Source: an uncultured Chromatiales bacterium (GTDB taxonomy: Bacteria > Pseudomonadota > Gammaproteobacteria > Steroidobacterales > GCA-2729495). Taken from it: a DNA stretch of 10,613 bases. Below the pieces are notes generated by a model that ran no database searches, was not told the origin of the DNA, and saw nothing but the letters and a program-made list of their open reading frames with translations. The DNA lies in contig CAJXQV010000022.1 of NCBI GenBank assembly GCA_913058165.1, positions 1 through 10,613 of the forward strand, in the 5' to 3' direction. Below are positions 5,764 through 10,613 of this stretch, one piece after another (within the stretch, counting starts at the first letter, position 1; each line of letters opens with the position of its first letter). A program made the translations under genes and the position numbers.

Positions 5764-6486
5764 ATGACTCAATTGTTTATCTCTGACCTGCACCTGGACG
5801 CCAGCCGCCCGGAAGCTATCGAAGCCTTTGAGGCATTGCTCGCAAATGAAGCCTGTAAAGCCGAACGGCTATACATTCTGGGCGATCTGTTTGAAAGTTG
5901 GATTGGTGATGATCAGCCTGGTGATGTTGGCCTTCGCGTCATTAAAGGCTTACAAAAACTGCATCAGAGCAATACCTCCTGCTACTTCATTAGCGGCAAT
6001 CGCGACTTTTTAATTCGCAACGATTTCGCCACCGCAGCCGGTATGCACCTGCTGCCCGATTGCGCACTGACAGAAATTAACGGTGAGCGCACTCTCATGC
6101 TCCATGGCGATCTGCTGTGCACTGATGACTCGCGCTATTTAAGATTTAGGAAGGTAGTCCGTAGCTCGCTATTTCAAGCGCTATTTCTAGCACTGCCTGC
6201 ACGTATGCGCGAGAAAATTGCCAGCAATGCACGCGACAAAAGCCAACTTGAGAATGCCGAAAAACAACCTGAGATTATGGATGTGTCGCAACGCGCGGTT
6301 GAGCAGATAATGGAGCTGTATGACATCAGAACGATGGTTCACGGCCACACACACCGACCTGCCATTCACCAATTCAAGCTGGGCAATGCGAATGCAACGC
6401 GGATTGTGCTTGGTGACTGGTATGAACAGGGCAGCATGCTGCGCTGGAATGCGAACGGCTACCAACTCGAACAATTGACGTTCTGA
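5764..6486 (+). CDS. lpxH: UDP-2,3-diacylglucosamine diphosphatase
   Basis: LpxH cleaves UDP-2,3-diacylglucosamine to 2,3-diacylglucosamine-1-phosphate (lipid X) and UMP, the fourth step of lipid A synthesis, as a Mn-dependent peripheral enzyme at the inner membrane. The calcineurin-like phosphoesterase motifs are all present: FISDLHL with Asp8 and His10, LGDLFESWIGDD with Asp41, GNRDF with Asn79, LHGD with His114, and GHTH with His195 and His197. The length (240) and these positions are, as far as I recall, the same as in the E. coli enzyme. The start ATG is 18 nt after the cyclophilin stop and has no strong Shine-Dalgarno, which suggests translational coupling or operon dependence. It is convergent with purF. 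Its presence indicates a Gram-negative beta/gammaproteobacterial lipid A pathway. Confidence 0.97.
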   Translation: MTQLFISDLHLDASRPEAIEAFEALLANEACKAERLYILGDLFESWIGDDQPGDVGLRVIKGLQKLHQSNTSCYFISGNRDFLIRNDFATAAGMHLLPDCALTEINGERTLMLHGDLLCTDDSRYLRFRKVVRSSLFQALFLALPARMREKIASNARDKSQLENAEKQPEIMDVSQRAVEQIMELYDIRTMVHGHTHRPAIHQFKLGNANATRIVLGDWYEQGSMLRWNANGYQLEQLTF

Positions 6487-6592
6487 CACTGCGGCACTAT
6501 CAACAGCCACTCGAATGCGACCTCATTGCCGCTGCCCGGCCTGCTGCAATACTTTCAACAGAGAGCACGCGTCATCGAGCGGGAACACCGAT

Positions 6593-6609
6593 ACGAACTT
6601 ACAGTTCGT
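6593..6609. other. Short hairpin in the lpxH-purF convergent gap
   Basis: A perfect 7-bp inverted repeat, ACGAACT-TAC-AGTTCGT, lies in the 175-nt gap between the two convergent stops. It is not followed by a T-run on the plus strand. A T7 run on the minus strand (6628-6622) comes before it in the purF direction and has only a poor stem in front. It could contribute to termination or RNA stability, but it is not a canonical terminator. I see nothing else in 6487-6661. Confidence 0.35.
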
Positions 6610-6661
6610 CGGAAAACGAATAAAAAAACGACCACTGCAAACTGTCAGAAGAATAAGCTGT

Positions 6662-8164
6662 TTAGCTGTAGCTGCCTTCCACAGCCAGACGTTGTTGTTC
6701 GCGCCTGTGCTTGGCTGCATCAGAACGCTCGCTTTCCATACGGGCAAGATACTCAGGACTGACATCATCGGTAACGTAAGTGCCTGAGAAACAAGAAGTA
6801 TCAAATTCTGTGATATCGCCATTGTCGTATTTAACGGCATCGATCAGATCACTAAGCTCCTGATACACGAGCCAGTCTGCTCCGATGGCCTCGGCCACTT
6901 CAGCGTCATTCCGGCCGCTGGCAACCAGCTCACTTGATACCGGCATATCGATACCGTAAACATTTGGGTAGCGCACAGCAGGCGCTGCAGAAGCAAAATA
7001 CACTTTCCTGGCACCGGCCTCACGAGCCATTTCGATAATCTGTTTCGAGGTAGTGCCGCGGACAATACTGTCATCAACCAACAACACAGCCTTATCACGG
7101 AACTCAAGATCGATAGCGTTAAGTTTCTGCCGCACAGACTTTTCGCGAACGGCCTGACCCGGCATAATAAACGTCCGGCCAATATAGCGATTCTTGATAA
7201 AACCTTCGCGATACTTAACACCCAGCTTCTGTGCCACCTGCTGGGCACTAGTGCGACTGGAATCAGGAATCGGAATAACCACATCAATATCGTGGTCCGG
7301 CATTAGCTCGAGTATTTTCTCGGCAAGACGGTCACCCATTCGCATTCGCGATTTATACACCGAAATACCATCGATGATGCTGTCAGGACGAGCAAAGTAA
7401 ACAAATTCAAAAATACACGGCGTATAACTGCGACGTTCACAACACTGCTTACGATGCAGCGTGCCATCAGCTTCAATAAAGATTGCTTCACCTGGAAGAA
7501 TATCGCGCTCAAATTCAAAACCAAGGGCATCAAGAGCAACGCTCTCTGAAGCCACCATGTAATCGGTGCCATCTTTGGTTTCTTTTTTACCGAGCACAAT
7601 CGGTCGAATGCCATGCGGATCGCGGAATGCCACGATGCCGTGGCCAATCAGCATCGAAATGACACCGTAACCACCGTGACAACGCTCATGCACTGCGCCC
7701 ACCGCTGTAAAAATAGCCTCCGGTGTCAGTTCGCCCGACTGTGATTGCAACTCGTGCGCAAACACATTCAATAATGCTTCCGTATCGGAGCCGGTATTTA
7801 AATGGCGCTTATCCTGTTTGACCAGCATATCCTGCAACTGACTGGTGTTGGTCAGGTTGCCGTTATGAGCAAGACAAATACCGTAGGGTGAGTTCACATA
7901 GAAGGGCTGGGCTTCTGCCAGACTCGACCAGCCGGCAGTCGGATAGCGCACATGACCAATGCCCATGTTCCCGCGTAAAAAACTCATGTGGCGCTGATGA
8001 AACACGTCCTGCACCAAGCCTTTGCTTTTACGGGTATACAGTGTGCCGTTGGCATCTGTCATGATGCCAGCGGCATCCTGACCACGGTGCTGCAACACAA
8101 TTAACGCGTCATAAATTGACTGAGCGACGGGTTGCTGACTAACAATTCCAACTATTCCACACAC
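6662..8164 (-). CDS. purF: Amidophosphoribosyltransferase
   Basis: PurF makes 5-phosphoribosylamine from PRPP and glutamine, the committed step of purine synthesis, in the cytosol. It has 500 residues (E. coli 505). The N-terminal Ntn glutaminase domain starts MCGIVGIV, so Cys2 becomes the nucleophile after Met removal and there is no propeptide; HRGQDAAGI is at 26-34, HVRYPTAGW at 71-79, and AHNGNLTN at 99-106 (oxyanion Asn/Gly). The C-terminal phosphoribosyltransferase domain has the PRPP loop [13 protein letters not shown] at 360-372. The start codon is GTG at 8164-8162, immediately before the essential Cys codon; AGGG is 7 nt upstream. It lies 27 nt after cvpA on the same strand. The absence of the extra Cys clusters of Bacillus-type enzymes fits a proteobacterial PurF. 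Feedback inhibition by purine nucleotides is known for the family. Confidence 0.98.
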   Translation of the reverse strand: MCGIVGIVSQQPVAQSIYDALIVLQHRGQDAAGIMTDANGTLYTRKSKGLVQDVFHQRHMSFLRGNMGIGHVRYPTAGWSSLAEAQPFYVNSPYGICLAHNGNLTNTSQLQDMLVKQDKRHLNTGSDTEALLNVFAHELQSQSGELTPEAIFTAVGAVHERCHGGYGVISMLIGHGIVAFRDPHGIRPIVLGKKETKDGTDYMVASESVALDALGFEFERDILPGEAIFIEADGTLHRKQCCERRSYTPCIFEFVYFARPDSIIDGISVYKSRMRMGDRLAEKILELMPDHDIDVVIPIPDSSRTSAQQVAQKLGVKYREGFIKNRYIGRTFIMPGQAVREKSVRQKLNAIDLEFRDKAVLLVDDSIVRGTTSKQIIEMAREAGARKVYFASAAPAVRYPNVYGIDMPVSSELVASGRNDAEVAEAIGADWLVYQELSDLIDAVKYDNGDITEFDTSCFSGTYVTDDVSPEYLARMESERSDAAKHRREQQRLAVEGSYS

Positions 8165-8191
8165 AAGCGAGCCCTAAGGTGACAATTAACG

Positions 8192-8734
8192 TTATGGAGC
8201 GAGCATATCGCCAGCCTTCTGCGAAGCCGAGTCGATAATTCCTTCCTGATCTACATCAAGGTATTCAATGCCATCTTCTGTAAGGTCTGAAACCAGCACA
8301 GCTACAGGGGAGACATAAGGTATCAGCTTGGACTCCGTCCACCAAGAACTCTCGGAGAATTCTGCGAAGTCGAGCAGCAACACAAACACTGCAGCCAGAA
8401 CAATGCCGCGAGCCAATCCAAATACCATGCCGACTGCGCGATCTGTGCCACTAAGACCGGTGCTGTGGAGTAGTTTTGAAACTATCCAACTGACCAGACC
8501 TCCGGCAAACAACACAGCAACCAGCAGCGCTGCCCTGCCGAGCCAAGCACGCAGAGTTAGCGAATCTATTCCGCCACCAATCAGTTCGCCAAACTCTGGG
8601 CCGAAGCGGGTGGCCGCCCAAATCGCTACCAGCCAACTAACCAGTGACAAAGCCTCCTTCACAAACCCGCGAAAAAGACTTATCACAGCAGAAACTGCCA
8701 CAATGGCCAGCAATATATAATCGATTACAGTCAC
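8192..8734 (-). CDS. cvpA: CvpA family inner-membrane protein
   Basis: A 180-residue integral membrane protein of the CvpA (colicin V production) family. In E. coli it is encoded immediately upstream of purF and is linked to colicin V export and envelope or bile-salt stress resistance; the molecular role is unsettled. The N-terminus MTVIDYILLAIVAVSAVISLFRGF... with the family feature RGFVKEALSL at 22-31 is typical. Hydrophobic segments lie at about 5-20, 27-42, 64-87 and 103-122, suggesting four membrane passes; the last 50 residues are acidic and soluble. The start is GTG at 8734-8732, with GAGAGA at 6-nt spacing. It lies 25 nt after the SPOR gene and 27 nt before purF, so it is an internal operon gene. 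Confidence 0.93.
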   Translation of the reverse strand: MTVIDYILLAIVAVSAVISLFRGFVKEALSLVSWLVAIWAATRFGPEFGELIGGGIDSLTLRAWLGRAALLVAVLFAGGLVSWIVSKLLHSTGLSGTDRAVGMVFGLARGIVLAAVFVLLLDFAEFSESSWWTESKLIPYVSPVAVLVSDLTEDGIEYLDVDQEGIIDSASQKAGDMLAP

Positions 8735-8759
8735 TAGTATTCTCTCAGTCTGCCGCGCA

Positions 8760-9305
8760 CTACGATTTAACCGGCATCACAACACCCTTATAGCCTGCTT
8801 TTTTCAAAGCAGTGACCAGCTTTTCTGCCCCGACCCGATCGTCTCTAGGCCCTACCTGTACCCGATACATCGTCTTACCGCCGGAACGAAACGAACGCAC
8901 CAACGCAGGAAAACCGGCAGACTTTAGCTTTGCAGCGTAGGTTTCGGCGTTCGTCTCACCGGAAAAACTCCCCAACTGCACCACCCACTGGCCCACTGTT
9001 GGTTGAGGTGCAGAGAGCTTTGCAGCAGCCGGAGCTGACTTAGGCGATTGCACGACGGCGGGTGCCGGCTTTTTTTTCTTAACTGGGGCCTTCGTCGGCG
9101 GAGCAGCGGGGGGTGCGCTGTTCAATCGTATTGTGGCAATACGAACCGGGGCCTGCTGCTCAGCTGTGCCAAGAATATCGTTGTTAGAACTATCGGATGA
9201 CCTGCCTTCAGACTGGGGACCATCCAGTAAAGCTGGCGCCAGCATTACCAGCAGGATCACTAGCACTGTCGCTCCGATCATGCGTTCCAGCAAACTTCGA
9301 TCCAT
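8760..9305 (-). CDS. SPOR-domain, single-pass inner-membrane protein (DedD-like)
   Basis: A 181-residue protein with the architecture of DedD: a short cytoplasmic N-terminus (MDRSLLERM), one membrane segment at about 9-28 (IGATVLVILLVMLAPALL), a low-complexity Ala/Pro/Lys linker (about 60-100, with PVKKKKPAPA), and a C-terminal SPOR domain at about 104-181 (WVVQLGSFSGETNAETYAAKL..., YRVQVGPRDDR). SPOR domains bind denuded glycan strands at the septum, so a role in division or septal envelope invagination is likely. The gene order folC - SPOR gene - cvpA - purF is the standard gammaproteobacterial one, which supports the DedD assignment. GGAG lies 10 nt before the ATG. The linker differs freely between species, so only the ends are diagnostic. 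Confidence 0.9.
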   Translation of the reverse strand: MDRSLLERMIGATVLVILLVMLAPALLDGPQSEGRSSDSSNNDILGTAEQQAPVRIATIRLNSAPPAAPPTKAPVKKKKPAPAVVQSPKSAPAAAKLSAPQPTVGQWVVQLGSFSGETNAETYAAKLKSAGFPALVRSFRSGGKTMYRVQVGPRDDRVGAEKLVTALKKAGYKGVVMPVKS

Positions 9306-9417
9306 CTAAAAGATGCTCCGGTAAAAAATATGCGCCTAAATGGCCGGTGTGACGGCAGTAGTCCGTGCCTTACAAAGCCGACCCGAATTAGTGACAGTGA
9401 GACAAGAGACCAATACT

Positions 9418-10613
9418 TTACAACATCCCGAGCCATTGCATGGCTGGACCGACAACAAAAAATGAACCAAAAACCAAAATACGCCCTCCTTCGGGTGTCG
9501 TCTCAACAGCCTGAGCAAATGCGGCTGCATGGATCGGTTCAATATGAGCATCTATTCCCAAAGCATTAAGCTTTTCCGCTAACACTCTGGCCGATTGCCC
9601 ACGGGCACTGCTGACATCGGTAACAATCCATTGCTCTACGCGGCCCGCAAAGGCTTCAACGATTGCCCCAACATCTTTATCTGCCAGCATCCCCAGAACA
9701 GCCGTAAGGGGACGAGGTGGCAAGGCATCGAGGTTTTCTCCCAGCACACGCAACGCCTGTGGGTTATGACCAACATCAAGCACCCATTCCAGCGCCTTGG
9801 TGATGCCTCCGGCATCGTTTGTGGCCAGCGTTTGAAAACGCCCCGCGGGAATAGAGCCTACCAGCGCTCTGGCAACCGCCGCTGAATCATCAAGTAATCC
9901 GGGACGCCATGCTTCAATAGCGGCCAGAGCCAGCGACTGATTCTGCAACTGATGCTGCGGGCAACCTAGCGGCAATGGCAAGCCTTTCATCTCCAGATTA
10001 GTGCCCCAAAATGACCAGGATGCAGGATCAACCTTAAAACCAAAATCGACTCCCTGCCGATGCAGATTAGTTCTCAAACCATCGGCGACATCGGCAATCG
10101 TAGCTGGCATATTCGGGTCGCCAAAAAAACCGTATCCAGTCCCGCGTAAAATGCCCGCTTTCTCACGCGCTATCTCAGCTAATGTGGTGCCTAAAAACAA
10201 CTGATGATCAAAGTCGATAGTAGTAATCAAACTAAAATTAGGCTCGATGACATTCGTCGCATCAAGACGCCCCCCTAAACCAACTTCTATAATCCAGACA
10301 TCGACAGGGACTCGGGAAAGAATCCAAAAGGCAGCCAGTGTGCCGTATTCAAAATAGGTAAGCGGAAGCTCTCCGCGTACAGCTTCGATTGCCTCGAAAG
10401 CATCGACAAACTGCTGATCGGCGACCGGTTCGCCCGACAGGCAAACGCGCTCGTTATAACGAAGTAGATGGGGAGAAGTATAGGTGCCAGTTCTTAATCC
10501 CTGCCCATGACATACAGCGTGCAAAGCACTGACGACCGAGCCTTTGCCATTGGTGCCAGCGACCAGAAATACAGACCCATCAGGGGGCTGAAGATTTAGC
10601 CGCTCTGCAACCT
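9418..10613 (-). CDS. folC: Bifunctional folylpolyglutamate / dihydrofolate synthase, 5' end off window
   Basis: FolC adds L-glutamate to dihydropteroate to make dihydrofolate and then extends the polyglutamate tail of folates, using ATP. About 397 residues are visible; the frame is open to the window edge, and some 30-50 N-terminal residues are missing. A TTG at 10524 is only an internal codon, because the ATP-binding P-loop GTNGKGS is encoded in frame just upstream at 10557-10537. Other motifs: YTSPHLLRYNERV, TYFEYGTLAAFW, EVGLGGRLDATN, REKAGILR, and DVGHNPQA, where DVAHNPQA is more usual. It is the first visible gene of the folC-dedD-cvpA-purF run; accD normally lies upstream and would be outside. 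The 112-nt gap to the SPOR gene is long enough for a promoter, but I found no convincing one. Confidence 0.96.
   Translation of the reverse strand, partial: VAERLNLQPPDGSVFLVAGTNGKGSVVSALHAVCHGQGLRTGTYTSPHLLRYNERVCLSGEPVADQQFVDAFEAIEAVRGELPLTYFEYGTLAAFWILSRVPVDVWIIEVGLGGRLDATNVIEPNFSLITTIDFDHQLFLGTTLAEIAREKAGILRGTGYGFFGDPNMPATIADVADGLRTNLHRQGVDFGFKVDPASWSFWGTNLEMKGLPLPLGCPQHQLQNQSLALAAIEAWRPGLLDDSAAVARALVGSIPAGRFQTLATNDAGGITKALEWVLDVGHNPQALRVLGENLDALPPRPLTAVLGMLADKDVGAIVEAFAGRVEQWIVTDVSSARGQSARVLAEKLNALGIDAHIEPIHAAAFAQAVETTPEGGRILVFGSFFVVGPAMQWLGML

Noticed and set aside
6622..6628. T7 run (minus strand) after purF as a rho-independent terminator
   Set aside because: The sequence just before it forms only a few base pairs, so there is no proper stem.
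9418..10524. folC as a complete gene starting at TTG 10524
   Set aside because: The essential P-loop GTNGKGS is encoded in frame upstream of this codon, so the gene continues past the window edge.

Overview
The window looks like a chromosomal segment from a Gammaproteobacterium, probably a free-living relative of the pseudomonad/marine groups. The evidence is two familiar gammaproteobacterial neighbourhoods (tRNAs and tig near folD-ppi-lpxH; folC-SPOR protein-cvpA-purF), a lipid A gene (lpxH) implying a Gram-negative envelope, and a Tat-targeted and a Sec-targeted envelope protein. It is a contig end: bases 1-48 are Illumina Nextera library adapter, not genome, and tig is cut off exactly at that junction.

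Layout. 49-254 (-): first 68 codons of tig (trigger factor). 461-545 (-): tRNA-Leu(UAG) with a strong -10 box. 546-3547: an accessory-looking stretch holding an SDR oxidoreductase resembling plant chlorophyll b reductase NOL/NYC1 (+), a small outer-membrane beta-barrel protein (-), a shared bidirectional terminator between them, a decayed tRNA-Lys 3' half, and a Tat-signal protein that I assign to the DUF1838 family (-). 3548-4040 (-): tRNA-Lys(CUU), tRNA-His(GUG), tRNA-Arg(UCU) and tRNA-Pro(UGG), transcribed Pro-Arg-His-Lys from a good sigma70 promoter at 4093-4121. 4234-6486 (+): folD, a periplasmic cyclophilin, lpxH. 6662-10613 (-): folC (5' end off the window), a DedD-like SPOR protein, cvpA and purF as one apparent operon, convergent with lpxH.

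How the genes relate. Most of the window is housekeeping: one-carbon/folate metabolism (FolD, FolC), purine synthesis (PurF, which uses PRPP and feeds a pathway that needs FolD-derived formyl-THF), protein folding (Tig, cyclophilin), lipid A synthesis (LpxH), cell envelope/division (SPOR protein, CvpA) and translation (five tRNAs). The non-housekeeping part is the 3-kb stretch between tRNA-Leu and tRNA-Lys. A partial direct repeat of the tRNA-Lys 3' half (2513-2541 against 3551-3579, 26 of 29 bases identical) lies in the same orientation on the far side of the DUF1838 gene. This is the geometry left by integration into a tRNA 3' end, although no integrase is present and a decayed tandem tRNA is the main alternative. 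I did not find a CRISPR array, transposase, phage gene, or a clearly new multi-gene system.
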